Positions 18,944 through 29,001 of a stretch of 64,000 nucleotides of DNA are shown here, piece by piece (positions within the stretch are counted from its first letter, which is position 1; each line of letters starts with the position of its first letter). The notes beneath the pieces were generated by a model. That model was not told the DNA's origin and searched no databases. It saw nothing but the letters and a program-made list of their open reading frames with translations. Source of the stretch: Pseudomonas taetrolens (GTDB lineage Bacteria; Pseudomonadota; Gammaproteobacteria; Pseudomonadales; Pseudomonadaceae). The stretch is from the NCBI RefSeq assembly GCF_900475285.1, contig NZ_LS483370.1, positions 2,804,001 through 2,868,000 of the forward strand. Reading direction: 5' to 3'. The translations under genes were made by a program, and so were the position numbers.

Positions 18944-20026
18944 TTACAGATTCTGCAGCGCCGCGACTACTGCATTGCCCATTTCCTGTGTACCGACACG
19001 GGTACAGCCCTGCGACCAGATATCACCGGTACGCAATCCCTGGTCCAGAACCAGGCTTACTGCCTGCTCGATGGCGTCGGCCGCAGCGCTCTGATTGAAG
19101 CTGTAGCGCAGCATCATCGAGACCGAGAGGATGGTCGCCAGCGGGTTGGCAATACCCTGCCCCGCGATGTCCGGCGCCGAGCCGTGGCACGGCTCGTACA
19201 TGCCCTTGTTGTGGGTATCCAGGGACGCCGACGGCAGCATGCCAATAGACCCGGTGAGCATCGAAGCCTGATCGGAGAGGATATCGCCGAACATGTTCTC
19301 GGTCACGATCACATCGAACTGCTTAGGCGCACGCACCAGTTGCATCGCGGCGTTGTCGACGTACATGTGGCTCAGCTCGACGTCCGGGTAGTCCTTGGCA
19401 ACCTGCTCGACCACTTCACGCCACAGCTGGCTGGAAGCCAGCACGTTGGCCTTGTCTACCGAGCACAGCTTTTTACCACGCACACGGGCCATGTCGAAGC
19501 CTACACGAGCGATGCGACGGATTTCGCTTTCGCTGTAGGGCAGCGTGTCATACGCCTGGCGCTCGCCGTTTTCCAACTCGCGAGTCCCGCGTGGTGCGCC
19601 GAAGTAGATACCGCCTGTCAGTTCACGAACGATCAGGATATCCAGCCCCGAAACGATTTCCGGTTTGAGGCTCGAAGCATCAGCCAGTTGCGGATACAGA
19701 ATAGCCGGGCGCAGATTCCCGAACAGGCCCAGTTGCGCACGAATTTTCAGCAGACCGCGCTCCGGGCGAATGTCACGCTCGATCTTGTCCCACTTCGGTC
19801 CACCTACAGCACCGAGCAATACCGCGTCGGCGGCGCGGGCACGCTCCAGGGTTTCATCCGCCAGGGGCACGCCATGCTGGTCGATGGCTGCACCACCGAT
19901 CAAGTCATGGGTCAGCTCGAAGTTCAGGTTGAACTTGTCGTTGGCCAATTCCAGCACCTTGACCGCTTCGGCCATGATTTCCGGACCAATACCGTCGCCT
20001 GGGAGAATCAGAATCTGCTTGCTCAT
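18944..20026 (-). CDS. leuB: 3-isopropylmalate dehydrogenase
   Basis: Third enzyme of leucine synthesis (360 aa): NAD-dependent oxidative decarboxylation of 3-isopropylmalate. The start [17 protein letters not shown], the substrate-binding arginines in the middle, and the [12 protein letters not shown] motif near the C-terminus are intact. The frame is open upstream to 20191, overlapping the methyltransferase gene, but the ATG at 20026 is the family start. It is co-oriented with leuC and leuD. Confidence 0.97.
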   Translation of the reverse strand: MSKQILILPGDGIGPEIMAEAVKVLELANDKFNLNFELTHDLIGGAAIDQHGVPLADETLERARAADAVLLGAVGGPKWDKIERDIRPERGLLKIRAQLGLFGNLRPAILYPQLADASSLKPEIVSGLDILIVRELTGGIYFGAPRGTRELENGERQAYDTLPYSESEIRRIARVGFDMARVRGKKLCSVDKANVLASSQLWREVVEQVAKDYPDVELSHMYVDNAAMQLVRAPKQFDVIVTENMFGDILSDQASMLTGSIGMLPSASLDTHNKGMYEPCHGSAPDIAGQGIANPLATILSVSMMLRYSFNQSAAADAIEQAVSLVLDQGLRTGDIWSQGCTRVGTQEMGNAVVAALQNL

Positions 20027-20087
20027 GGGTTCCTCTGTCTTGTCTGTCGATGCCCCCGCAGGCGCATCCGAAAATGGGGTCGAGCTG

Positions 20088-20855
20088 TTATTTTTCACAC
20101 CACAGCACCACGACATCAGTGCTGAACGAGCCATCGGCTTCAATTTCAAAGTAATCGCGGACTTCTGCCCCCATCGACTGCTGCAGCTCACGAATGGCTG
20201 CGCTCATGACAGGCGGCGTACGCATGCGCTCGATCCAGGAGCTGAACTCTAAACGCAAACGCTGGCGCTGTGTGCTGCGCGTATGCAAGCCGGCCTCGCT
20301 GACCTGGCGCAGCCACTCGCCCGTGGCGTAATCGCGCACATGGCTGGTGTCCCGCAGGACTTCGACACTTTGCAGGTAGGTGTCGAGCAACGGGCTGCCC
20401 GGTGACGTCACGTCGATAAACGCGGCAACACCGCCGGGCTTGAGTACCCGACGCACTTCTCGCAACGCGAGGCCCAGGTCGCTCCAGTGGTGAGCCGAAT
20501 AACGGCTCAGCACATAATCAAACTCGCCCTCGGCAAACGGCAGGCACTCGGCAGCCCCCCGAACCGTACGGATATTGCCCAGGCCACGTTCATCAGCGGC
20601 GGCACTGACCACATCGAGCATGGCCTGCGACAAGTCATAGGCCACCACGTCATTGACCAGGGCAGCCACGTGAAAGCTGACATGCCCGGCACCACAGCCC
20701 AGATCCAGCACCCGCGCCTGCTGCTGGCCTGCCAGCTCGGCTTTCAGCAGATCGAACTCCACGCCCTGAGCATGCACCGTGCTGCTCAGATAGGCAGAGG
20801 CCTGCTCACCGAATTGCTTTTGTACAACCTGAGTGTGGCGCGCGGAGCTGGTCAT
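20088..20855 (-). CDS. Class I SAM-dependent methyltransferase
   Basis: Protein of 255 aa with the Rossmann SAM-binding motif [16 protein letters not shown] (about residues 46-61) and a UbiE/BioC-like layout ([19 protein letters not shown], then [12 protein letters not shown]). The substrate is unknown. It lies between leuD (27-bp gap) and leuB (61-bp gap) within the leucine operon, a position conserved in Pseudomonas, with AAAGGAA 7 nt before the ATG. A role linked to leucine synthesis is not established; it may simply ride on the operon. Confidence 0.88.
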   Translation of the reverse strand: MTSSARHTQVVQKQFGEQASAYLSSTVHAQGVEFDLLKAELAGQQQARVLDLGCGAGHVSFHVAALVNDVVAYDLSQAMLDVVSAAADERGLGNIRTVRGAAECLPFAEGEFDYVLSRYSAHHWSDLGLALREVRRVLKPGGVAAFIDVTSPGSPLLDTYLQSVEVLRDTSHVRDYATGEWLRQVSEAGLHTRSTQRQRLRLEFSSWIERMRTPPVMSAAIRELQQSMGAEVRDYFEIEADGSFSTDVVVLWCEK

Positions 20856-20882
20856 GCTGGTTTCCTTTGTCTGACGGGCTGC

Positions 20883-21527
20883 TTATGCGTCGCGAAACAA
20901 CCATGGCTGGCTTGCGCGATGCTTGCTTTCGAACGTGGCAATCGCTTCATGGTCCTGCAAGGTCAGGCCGATATCGTCCAGGCCATTGAGCAGGCAATGC
21001 TTGCGAAACGCATCGATTTCAAAGTTCAGCACCTTGCCGTCAGGACGTGTCACGGTCTGGGCCTCAAGGTCGACCGTGAGCTGGTAACCCGGCTCGGCTT
21101 CCACCTGGGCAAACAGCTCATCCACCTCGGCGTCGCTCAAAATGATCGGCAACAGGCCATTCTTGAAGCTGTTGTTGAAGAAGATATCGGCATAGCTCGG
21201 CGCGATGATGCTGCGAAATCCGTACTCTTCGAGCGCCCAGGGCGCGTGTTCACGGCTGGAGCCGCAACCGAAGTTCTCACGGGCCAACAACACGCTGGCA
21301 CCCTGATAGCGCTCGGCATTGAGCACAAAATCCTTGTTCAGCGGGCGCTTGGAGTTGTCCTGATACGGCTGCCCCACATCCAGATAGCGCCACTCGTCAA
21401 ACAGGTTCGGCCCGAAACCGGTGCGCTTGATTGACTTCAAGAACTGCTTGGGAATGATCTGGTCTGTGTCAACGTTGGCACGGTCCAAAGGCGCGACAAG
21501 CCCAGTGTGCTGAGTAAAAGCTTTCAT
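20883..21527 (-). CDS. leuD: 3-isopropylmalate dehydratase small subunit
   Basis: Small (swivel-domain) subunit of isopropylmalate isomerase, 214 aa. The conserved [11 protein letters not shown] and [14 protein letters not shown] motifs are present. The gene starts 10 bp after leuC with AAGGAG 6 nt upstream of the ATG, so the two subunits are made from one message. Confidence 0.97.
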   Translation of the reverse strand: MKAFTQHTGLVAPLDRANVDTDQIIPKQFLKSIKRTGFGPNLFDEWRYLDVGQPYQDNSKRPLNKDFVLNAERYQGASVLLARENFGCGSSREHAPWALEEYGFRSIIAPSYADIFFNNSFKNGLLPIILSDAEVDELFAQVEAEPGYQLTVDLEAQTVTRPDGKVLNFEIDAFRKHCLLNGLDDIGLTLQDHEAIATFESKHRASQPWLFRDA

Positions 21528-21537
21528 GCTGCGCTCC

Positions 21538-22956
21538 TTAAATCAATTCACGGACGTCGACGAAACGACCGGTCACCGCGGCGGCGGCGGCCATGGCCGG
21601 GCTGACCAGGTGAGTACGTCCACCGGCACCCTGGCGACCTTCGAAGTTGCGGTTGGAGGTCGATGCGCAATGCTCGCCCGACTCCAGGCGGTCCGGGTTC
21701 ATCGCCAGACACATCGAGCAACCTGGCTCGCGCCATTCAAAGCCAGCCTCAAGGAAAATCTTGTCCAGACCCTCCGATTCGGCCTGGGCTTTCACCAGGC
21801 CCGAGCCCGGAACAACGATTGCTTGCTTGATGGTCGAAGCCACTTTGCGGCCCTTGGCAATCACCGCGGCAGCGCGCAGGTCTTCGATCCGCGAGTTGGT
21901 GCAGGAACCAATGAACACACGGTCCAGCTGAATGTCGGTGATCGCCTGATTGGCGTTCAAGCCCATGTATTTCAGGGCACGTTCGATTGAACCGCGCTTG
22001 ACCAGATCGGCCTCTTGCGCCGGGTCAGGCACGTTTTGATCAACGGCCAGCACCATTTCCGGCGAGGTACCCCAGCTGACCTGCGGCTTGATCTGCGTCG
22101 CGTCGAGCTCGATCACGGTGTCGAACTGCGCGTCGGCATCGGACACCAGGTCTTTCCAGGCTTCGACTGCCAGCTCCCATTCAGCGCCTTTCGGCGCAAA
22201 CGGACGCCCTTTTACGTAAGCCACGGTCTTTTCGTCTGCAGCAACCAGCCCCACACGGGCACCCGCCTCGATCGACATGTTGCAAATGGTCATGCGGCCT
22301 TCGACGGACAAGTCGCGAATCGCGCTACCGGCAAACTCAATGGCGTGCCCATTGCCGCCCGCGGTACCGATCTTGCCGATGACCGCCAGCACGATGTCCT
22401 TGGCGGTCACGCCAAATGGCAATTGACCTTCCACCGACACCAGCATGTTCTTCATTTTTTTCGCCACCAGGCACTGCGTCGCGAGCACGTGCTCGACTTC
22501 AGAGGTGCCGATGCCGTGGGCCAGTGCGCCAAATGCACCGTGAGTCGATGTGTGCGAATCGCCACAGACCACCGTCATGCCGGGCAAGGTCGCGCCCTGC
22601 TCCGGGCCGATCACATGAACGATGCCCTGACGCACGTCGTTCATCTTGAATTCAGTGATGCCGTACTCGTCGCAGTTGTCGTCGAGGGTTTGCACCTGCA
22701 GGCGGGAAACCTGGTCAGCAATCGCTTCGATCCCGCCCTTGCGCTCTGGCGTGGTGGGTACGTTGTGGTCCGGGGTCGCGATGTTGGCATCGATGCGCCA
22801 AGGCTTGCGCCCGGCCAGACGCAGGCCTTCGAAGGCCTGCGGCGACGTCACTTCATGAATGATGTGACGGTCGATGTAGATCAGCGCCGAGCCATCGTCG
22901 CGCTGCTTGACCAAATGCGAGTCCCAGAGTTTGTCGTAGAGCGTTTTGCCGGCCAT
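21538..22956 (-). CDS. leuC: 3-isopropylmalate dehydratase large subunit
   Basis: Catalytic subunit (472 aa) of the 4Fe-4S isomerase that converts 2- to 3-isopropylmalate. The cluster ligands are in the GSCTNSR segment and the [10 protein letters not shown] segment; [13 protein letters not shown] is also intact. It is the first gene of the leuC-leuD-(methyltransferase)-leuB-asd run and is transcribed away from a LysR regulator across a 131-bp gap that probably holds the leucine promoter. Confidence 0.97.
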   Translation of the reverse strand: MAGKTLYDKLWDSHLVKQRDDGSALIYIDRHIIHEVTSPQAFEGLRLAGRKPWRIDANIATPDHNVPTTPERKGGIEAIADQVSRLQVQTLDDNCDEYGITEFKMNDVRQGIVHVIGPEQGATLPGMTVVCGDSHTSTHGAFGALAHGIGTSEVEHVLATQCLVAKKMKNMLVSVEGQLPFGVTAKDIVLAVIGKIGTAGGNGHAIEFAGSAIRDLSVEGRMTICNMSIEAGARVGLVAADEKTVAYVKGRPFAPKGAEWELAVEAWKDLVSDADAQFDTVIELDATQIKPQVSWGTSPEMVLAVDQNVPDPAQEADLVKRGSIERALKYMGLNANQAITDIQLDRVFIGSCTNSRIEDLRAAAVIAKGRKVASTIKQAIVVPGSGLVKAQAESEGLDKIFLEAGFEWREPGCSMCLAMNPDRLESGEHCASTSNRNFEGRQGAGGRTHLVSPAMAAAAAVTGRFVDVRELI

Positions 22957-23040
22957 CAGACGGTTTCCTCATCAGCTACTTTCTGTGCCAATAACCACTT
23001 GGCTTGTGAGGTCGATCCTATGGGGTTACAGTTAATAACT

Positions 23041-23065
23041 CAAATTCATAATTTTTATGCTTTGG
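23041..23065. promoter_or_regulatory. Candidate LysR operator between leuC and lysR
   Basis: An AT-rich near-palindrome (CAAATTCATAA-TTT-TTATGCTTTG) sits in the divergent leuC/LysR gap, 22 nt before the LysR start. Its position and symmetry suit a LysR-type regulator controlling leuC and itself. This is inference from symmetry only. Confidence 0.4.
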
Positions 23066-23087
23066 ATAACCAATAGGAATTCAAAAG

Positions 23088-23993
23088 ATGGATCTCGCGA
23101 ATCTCAATGCCTTTATCGCGATTGCCGAAACCGGAAGCTTCTCAGGGGCCGCCGAACGGCTGTTCTTGACCCAGCCCGCCATCAGCAAACGCATCGCCAG
23201 TATCGAGCAGCAACTCAAGCTGCGGCTGTTCGATCGGCTGGGTCGTGAAGTCAGCCTGACTGAAGCGGGCCGTGCCCTGTTACCCCGGGCGTATCAGATC
23301 CTCAACGTACTGGATGACACACGCCGGGCACTGAACAATCTCAACGGCGAGGTCAGCGGCCGCCTGACTCTGGCAACCAGCCACCATATTGGCCTGCACC
23401 GCTTGCCGCCTCTGCTGCGCGAGTTCACCCGCACCTACCCCAAGGTTGCGCTGGATATTCAGTTTCTGGATTCAGAGGTGGCCTACGAAGAAATCCTTCA
23501 TGGCCGTGCCGAACTGGCGGTCATCACTCTCGCTCCCGACCCGCACTCTCTGATACGCGCTGTGCCGGTCTGGAATGACCCGCTGGATTTTGTCGTGGCA
23601 CCCGAGCATGACCTCACTCGCCAGGGCCCGATCAGCCTGGCCGACATTGCGCACCATCCGGCGGTGTTTCCCGGCGGCAATACGTTTACTCACCATATCG
23701 TGCAGCATTTGTTTGAAGCCCAGGGCCTGACGCCCAACATCGCCATGAGTACCAACTACCTTGAAACCATCAAAATGATGGTTTCCATTGGCCTGGCGTG
23801 GAGTGTATTACCGCGCACCATGCTTGATGAACAGGTGGCCTCGATCACCTTGCCGGGCATTCAACTGACGCGCCAGCTAGGCTACATCGCGCATACCGAA
23901 CGGACATTGTCGAATGCCGCGCATGCCTTCATGACCCTGCTGGATGCTCAAGTTGATACGCCGCACACTGAGGCCTCCCAAGCGTCCACCTGA
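23088..23993 (+). CDS. LysR-family regulator divergent from leuC
   Basis: LTTR of 301 aa with an N-terminal winged helix (residues 1-60; GSFSGAAERLFLTQPAISKRI) and a C-terminal effector-binding domain. AGGAA lies 9 nt before the ATG. The divergent position next to leuC is conserved in Pseudomonas, so regulation of leucine synthesis is the natural hypothesis, but the effector and targets are not known from sequence. Confidence 0.92.
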   Translation: MDLANLNAFIAIAETGSFSGAAERLFLTQPAISKRIASIEQQLKLRLFDRLGREVSLTEAGRALLPRAYQILNVLDDTRRALNNLNGEVSGRLTLATSHHIGLHRLPPLLREFTRTYPKVALDIQFLDSEVAYEEILHGRAELAVITLAPDPHSLIRAVPVWNDPLDFVVAPEHDLTRQGPISLADIAHHPAVFPGGNTFTHHIVQHLFEAQGLTPNIAMSTNYLETIKMMVSIGLAWSVLPRTMLDEQVASITLPGIQLTRQLGYIAHTERTLSNAAHAFMTLLDAQVDTPHTEASQAST

Positions 23994-24027
23994 CAGTTTC
24001 CGGAGCCCTGCTCAAGGATCGTAGTCC

Positions 24028-26502
24028 ATGCCAACGACGACAGACACAGCGCTCAACAGCTCGGAGAAGCGCTTTTCCACGCTTTTCCATCTGTCCCCGC
24101 ACCTGGTGCTGCTGGTACGGCTCGAAGACGGGCTGATCAGTGAGGCCAACCAATTTTTCGAGCGCCTGCTGGGTTGGCCGACGGCGCAAGTCATCGGCCG
24201 TACCACGCTGGAGCTGGGCCTGTGGCCTGATCCGCGGCAGCGCACGCGCCTGATCAAGGCGGTCCGCAACAACAGTGCCCCGGTACATATGGAGGTGCAA
24301 TTGCGCGGTCGTGACGGCCAGCTTCATGACGGTATCCTCAGCGCCCAGAAAGTCGAGCTGGAGGGCGAGGCTTACCTGATCAGCCACTTCCTTGACACCA
24401 GCACGCGCAAGGAAGCCGAACAGGCACTGATCGACAGCCAGGAGCGTCTGGACCTGGCACTCGACTCCGCACAATTGGGCACCTGGGACTGGCATATTCC
24501 CAGCGGCCGGTTCTACGGCTCGGCCCGCGCCGCGCAGTTACACGGCCTGCAGCCCGTGCCCTTCAATGACTCATTCGATGCGTTTTTTGAAGGGGTGCCT
24601 GAAGAAGAGCGTCACCACATGCGCAATGCCTATCGCATGCTGCGTGAAGACCTCGCCGGCAATTGCCGGCTGACCTACCGCATGCCGCTTGAAAACGGCA
24701 CCTCACGCTACCTCGAAAGTCGGGCCCGCCTGTACCGCGATACGGAGGGTGAGCCCCTGCGCATGGCCGGGACACTGCTCGACATTACGCAGCAGCAGCG
24801 AGCTGAAGCGGCGCTTAAAGCCAGTGAAGAAAAATTCGCCAAGGCGTTCCACTCCAGCCCCGACGCCATCACCATTTGCGAGTTCACCACCGGTCACTAC
24901 CTTGAAGTCAATGACGGGTTCTGCCGGTTGACCGGTTACAGCAGCAGCGAAGTCATTGGCCGCAGCGCTTATGAACTGGGGATTTGGGGTGACCGTGCTC
25001 AGCGCAGGGCGCTGCTGGAGGAACTGGCCGAAAAGGGACGCATCAGCCACCGCGAAATGCTGGGGCGCTCACGCCGGGGGGATTTGCTCAACGTTGAAGT
25101 GTCGATCGAGCCCATTACCCTGAATGACACCGCCTGCCTGTTGCTTACCGCTCGCGACTTGAGCCAGCTCAAGGCTGCACAGGCCCAGATCAGGCACCTG
25201 GCCTACCATGATCCCCTGACCAACCTGCCCAACCGCGCCTTGCTGATGGACCGCCTGAGTCAGCTGACCTCATTGCTGCAGCGTCATGACCTGCGTGGGG
25301 CGCTGTTGTTTTTAGACCTCGACCATTTCAAACACATCAACGATTCCCTGGGCCATCCGGTGGGCGATTCGGTACTGAAGGTCATCACCGCACGCCTGGA
25401 AGCCAGCGTACGCCACGAAGATACCGTGGCGCGCCTTGGAGGGGACGAGTTCGTGGTGCTGCTGACCGGGCTCAAAGGTTCGCTCGAAGCCGTCACCCGC
25501 GCCGTGCGGCATACCGCCGATACGCTGCGCGAGCTGCTGGCAGAACCCATGTTTCTCGATGGCCAGCGCCTGCAAGTGACACCCAGTATCGGTATCGCCC
25601 TGATTCCGGATCACGGATCGAACCCCGCCGACCTGCTAAAACGGGCCGATATCGCGCTGTATCGGGCTAAGGATTTCGGGCGCAACACCACTCAACTGTT
25701 TCATATAGACATGCAAACTGCCGCCAGCGAACGCATGCGAATGGAAAGCGACCTGCGGACGGCCCTGGCACGCCACGAATTCAGCCTGTGCTTCCAGGCG
25801 CAGGTCGATGCCCGGAACAATCGCATTGTCGGCGCGGAGGCCCTGGTGCGCTGGCAGCACCCGCAACGCGGGCAACAATGCCCCTCCGACTTCATCAAGA
25901 TCCTCGAAGAGAGTGGCCTGATTGTCGAGGTAGGCGGCTGGATTCTGGATGAGGCATGCCGTGCGTTCGGCCCGTTGTTGCGCGAAGGCCTGATCGACCC
26001 CGGACATTTCAGCTTGTGCGTGAACATCAGCCCACGGCAGTTTCGACAAACTCATTTTGTTGAACACGTGCAGCGCAGCCTGCTGACGCATCAGGTGCCC
26101 TTCTCGATGCTCAAGCTGGAAATCACCGAAGGCATCATGATTCAGAACCTGGAAGATACCATCGCCAAAATGCACCAGCTGACGGCCTTGGGGGTGAGCT
26201 TTGCGATGGATGACTTCGGCACCGGTTACTCCTCGCTGACGCACCTCAAGCGCCTGCCGGTGGATGCCCTCAAGATCGACCAGTCATTTGTCCGCGATGC
26301 CATTCACGACCCAAACGATGCGGAAATCATCCGCGCCATTGTCGCAATGGCCCTCAGCCTCAAGCTCAAGGTCGTGGCCGAAGGTGTCGAACAACCGGCA
26401 CAACTCGCCTTTTTACAGAGCCTGGACTGCCATGTTTACCAGGGTTTCCTGCACAGTGAGCCCCTGCCGCTGGCCGAATTCCGGGCATTGCTGACAAAGT
26501 AG
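24028..26502 (+). CDS. PAS-GGDEF-EAL c-di-GMP turnover protein
   Basis: Soluble protein of 824 aa with no clear membrane segment. Three PAS-like sensory modules span about residues 10-385, a diguanylate cyclase domain about 390-550, and a phosphodiesterase EAL domain about 565-820. The active-site motif GGDEF is intact near 471 and is preceded by an inhibitory I-site RHED five residues upstream. The EAL motif (GAEALVRW, near 604) and DDFGTGYSSL are also intact, so both activities are possible. It begins 34 bp after the LysR gene, with AAGGA upstream of the ATG. The sensed signal is unknown. Confidence 0.93.
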   Translation: MPTTTDTALNSSEKRFSTLFHLSPHLVLLVRLEDGLISEANQFFERLLGWPTAQVIGRTTLELGLWPDPRQRTRLIKAVRNNSAPVHMEVQLRGRDGQLHDGILSAQKVELEGEAYLISHFLDTSTRKEAEQALIDSQERLDLALDSAQLGTWDWHIPSGRFYGSARAAQLHGLQPVPFNDSFDAFFEGVPEEERHHMRNAYRMLREDLAGNCRLTYRMPLENGTSRYLESRARLYRDTEGEPLRMAGTLLDITQQQRAEAALKASEEKFAKAFHSSPDAITICEFTTGHYLEVNDGFCRLTGYSSSEVIGRSAYELGIWGDRAQRRALLEELAEKGRISHREMLGRSRRGDLLNVEVSIEPITLNDTACLLLTARDLSQLKAAQAQIRHLAYHDPLTNLPNRALLMDRLSQLTSLLQRHDLRGALLFLDLDHFKHINDSLGHPVGDSVLKVITARLEASVRHEDTVARLGGDEFVVLLTGLKGSLEAVTRAVRHTADTLRELLAEPMFLDGQRLQVTPSIGIALIPDHGSNPADLLKRADIALYRAKDFGRNTTQLFHIDMQTAASERMRMESDLRTALARHEFSLCFQAQVDARNNRIVGAEALVRWQHPQRGQQCPSDFIKILEESGLIVEVGGWILDEACRAFGPLLREGLIDPGHFSLCVNISPRQFRQTHFVEHVQRSLLTHQVPFSMLKLEITEGIMIQNLEDTIAKMHQLTALGVSFAMDDFGTGYSSLTHLKRLPVDALKIDQSFVRDAIHDPNDAEIIRAIVAMALSLKLKVVAEGVEQPAQLAFLQSLDCHVYQGFLHSEPLPLAEFRALLTK

Positions 26503-26663
26503 ACACAGCCCGCGGCTGTCCGCGCAGTGTGTTTCGCGACACCGTCGGCACGGGGGATCGACCTGAGTGAAGTGTTTATTCCTTCATACGGACTACTCCA
26601 TTCCTCCAGCCATCATGGAATAATCCAATAGATTTTGGCTCATCAGAATAATAAGGATCCACC

Positions 26664-27845
26664 ATGCCAACCTCCGAGATTTTCGTCCTCAGTGCCAAAC
26701 GTACCGCCATCGGCACCTTTGGCGGGGCGCTGAAAGATGTGCCCCTGTGCGACCTGGCTACCACTGCGGTCAAGGCCGCGCTGCTTGACAGCCAGGTCGA
26801 GCCAGCGCGCATCGGCCATGTGGTGATGGGCAACGTGATTCCCACCGAACCCCAGGATGCCTACCTGGCCCGGGTCGCAGCGATCAACGCCGGGATCCCC
26901 AAGGAAACACCGGCCTACAACGTCAATCGTCTGTGCGGATCGGGCCTGCAGGCAATCATCTCTGCCGCCCACACCTTGATGCTCGGTGATGCCGAGTTCG
27001 CCATCGGCGCCGGTGCCGAGGCCATGAGCCGCGGTCCCTATCTGCTCCCTGCGGCCCGCTGGGGCGCGCGCATGGGCGATGCGCAGGTGCTGGACTACAT
27101 GCTCGGGATCCTTCACGACCCGTTCCACGGCATCCATATGGGTATCACTGCCGAGAACATTGCCCGGCGCAATAACATCAGCCGCGAAACCCAGGACGCC
27201 CTGGCATTTGAAGACCAGCAGCGGGCCGCCCGGGCCATCGCCGAGGGTTATTTCGATCGCCAGATAGCAGCGGTTAAAGTCCGTAGCCGTAAAGGCAGCA
27301 GCCTGTTCAACATCGACGAACATCCGCGTGCGGCCAGCCTGGAGCAACTGGCGCAGATGAAACCTGCGTTCAAAAAAGACGGCAGCGTGACTGCGGGCAA
27401 TGCGTCGGGGCTCAATGACGGTGCGGCGGCCCTGGTCCTGGCCAGCGGCGCGGCTGTACATGCCAACCATCTCGCGCCCATGGCGCGTCTGGTGGCGTAT
27501 GCACATGCCGGGGTTGAACCGGAACTGATGGGCCTGGGGCCGATCCCGGCCACGCGTCTGGCGCTCAAACGGGCCGGTCTGAGCATGGCGGACATGGACG
27601 TCATCGAAGCCAATATCGCCTTCGCGGCACAAGCCTGTGCCGTGATGCAAGAACTGGACATGGACCCGGCCAAGGTCAACCCGAATGGTTCCGGGATCGC
27701 CCTGGGGCATCCGGTCGGTGCCACGGGTGCAATCATCGCCACTAAAGCCATCCACGAATTGCACCGGATACAGGGCCGTTATGCCCTGGCAACCATGTGC
27801 ATTGGCGGCGGACAAGGGATTGCGGTGATTTTCGAGCGGGTGTGA
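26664..27845 (+). CDS. Acetyl-CoA acetyltransferase (thiolase)
   Basis: Thiolase of 393 aa that condenses or cleaves acyl-CoA. The acyl-enzyme Cys is in NRLCGSGLQA (near residue 91), the His in GHPVGATGA (near 351) and the second Cys in MCIGGGQG (near 381). The family NEAF motif reads NIAF here: the catalytic-water Asn is kept but Glu becomes Ile. It stands alone with an AAGGA site before the ATG, so the pathway (beta-oxidation, ketone or storage-polymer metabolism) cannot be chosen. Confidence 0.9.
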   Translation: MPTSEIFVLSAKRTAIGTFGGALKDVPLCDLATTAVKAALLDSQVEPARIGHVVMGNVIPTEPQDAYLARVAAINAGIPKETPAYNVNRLCGSGLQAIISAAHTLMLGDAEFAIGAGAEAMSRGPYLLPAARWGARMGDAQVLDYMLGILHDPFHGIHMGITAENIARRNNISRETQDALAFEDQQRAARAIAEGYFDRQIAAVKVRSRKGSSLFNIDEHPRAASLEQLAQMKPAFKKDGSVTAGNASGLNDGAAALVLASGAAVHANHLAPMARLVAYAHAGVEPELMGLGPIPATRLALKRAGLSMADMDVIEANIAFAAQACAVMQELDMDPAKVNPNGSGIALGHPVGATGAIIATKAIHELHRIQGRYALATMCIGGGQGIAVIFERV

Positions 27846-27872
27846 CGCGGGTTTGCTGTTTTGAGCGGGCAC

Positions 27873-27906
27873 AAAAAAACCGGCCATGAACGTTCATGGC
27901 CGGGTT
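27873..27906 (-). terminator. Terminator between thiolase and pirin genes
   Basis: Long perfect stem (CCGGCCATGAA/TTCATGGCCGG region) followed on the minus strand by seven T. It serves the minus-strand pirin gene and may also stop plus-strand transcription from the thiolase gene. Confidence 0.87.
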
Positions 27907-27929
27907 TCCAAGGTTACCCCCTCTCGAGA

Positions 27930-28796
27930 CTAGGTTGGCATCCTGCCAAACCGGCCTGACTGGAAGTCCACAAAAGCCTGATGAATTTCGGCTTCTGTAT
28001 TCATCACGAACGGGCCGTGCCCCACGATCGGTTCGTCAATCGGCTCACCGCTCAGGATCAACAGCACCGCATCGCCACTGGCTTCGAGTCGCACCTGGGT
28101 GCCGTCGCGCTCGAACAGCGCCAACTGCCCTTCGCGCACGACTTCCTGACCATTGACTTCAACCGCTCCGTGCAGCACCACCAGTGCCGTATTACGGCCT
28201 TCGCGAAGCTTGAACTCAGCCGATTTTCCAGCGTTCAAACGGATATCCCAGACGTCGATCTCAGTGAAGGTCCGTGCCGGGCCACGCTGGCCATCGAACT
28301 CGCCGGCGATCAGTCGCAAGCGACCGGCCTCATCCTTGAGCGCCAGATCAGGAATCTCGCGATCGACAATGCCCTGGTAACCGGGCTCGGACATTTTGTC
28401 CCGGGCCGGCAAGTTAACCCACAGCTGCACCATTTCCAGAGTGCCACCACTTCGGGCAAACGCCTCTGAGTGAAACTCTTCATGCAGGATCCCTGATGCG
28501 GCGGTCATCCATTGCACATCACCAGGCCCGATCACCCCGCCATTACCGGTGGAGTCACGGTGTTCGACCTCGCCTTTGTAGACGATGGTCACGGTTTCAA
28601 AACCCCGGTGCGGGTGTTGCCCCACGCCACGACGCGCCGAGGTTGGGGTGAACTCTTCCGGGCCCGCGTAATCGAGCAACAGGAACGGGCTGATGTGCTT
28701 GCCCATGCTGTCGTAGGAGAACAATGTGCGGACCGGAAAGCCGTCGCCGACCCAATGCGGACGTGGCGCCGTGTAAATGCCAAGAATGCTTTTCAT
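27930..28796 (-). CDS. Pirin family protein
   Basis: Bicupin of 288 aa. The N-terminal cupin contains the metal-site pattern of pirins (HPHRGFETVTIVYKGEVEHRDS, residues about 60-81), where His and Glu bind iron; some bacterial pirins act as quercetin 2,3-dioxygenases. The frame is open to 28841, but the ATG at 28796 is preceded by AGGAGGT, a near-perfect ribosome site. It is a single-gene unit ended by a strong terminator. The physiological role is unknown. Confidence 0.92.
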   Translation of the reverse strand: MKSILGIYTAPRPHWVGDGFPVRTLFSYDSMGKHISPFLLLDYAGPEEFTPTSARRGVGQHPHRGFETVTIVYKGEVEHRDSTGNGGVIGPGDVQWMTAASGILHEEFHSEAFARSGGTLEMVQLWVNLPARDKMSEPGYQGIVDREIPDLALKDEAGRLRLIAGEFDGQRGPARTFTEIDVWDIRLNAGKSAEFKLREGRNTALVVLHGAVEVNGQEVVREGQLALFERDGTQVRLEASGDAVLLILSGEPIDEPIVGHGPFVMNTEAEIHQAFVDFQSGRFGRMPT

Positions 28797-28922
28797 GTTG
28801 CACCTCCTGTAAGTCATGACGCCATCATAGATTCGACCCATCTATCGCACTAGATGGCATTTTCAGCACTGTTCGTTCCACATATAGAACAGCTCATGCC
28901 GACGCTGGGTGAAGTATCGGCC

Positions 28923-28946
28923 TAAATTCCTCTTCCAGCCCCTCGT
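28923..28946 (+). promoter_or_regulatory. PvdS (iron-starvation) promoter upstream of pvdM
   Basis: TAAAT at 28923-28927, exactly 16 nt, then CGT at 28944-28946. This is the consensus TAAAT-N16/17-CGT recognised by the ECF sigma factor PvdS. It lies 55 nt before the pvdM start on the correct strand, which ties pvdM to iron limitation. Confidence 0.85.
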
Positions 28947-29001
28947 TCTTCCCTGATAGCAAAGGCCCCGCTCCAGCCCTTGACGGCGAATTTCTATTGA
29001 G

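Noticed and set aside
20027..20191. N-terminal extension of LeuB
   Set aside because: It overlaps the methyltransferase gene; LeuB enzymes start just before [11 protein letters not shown].
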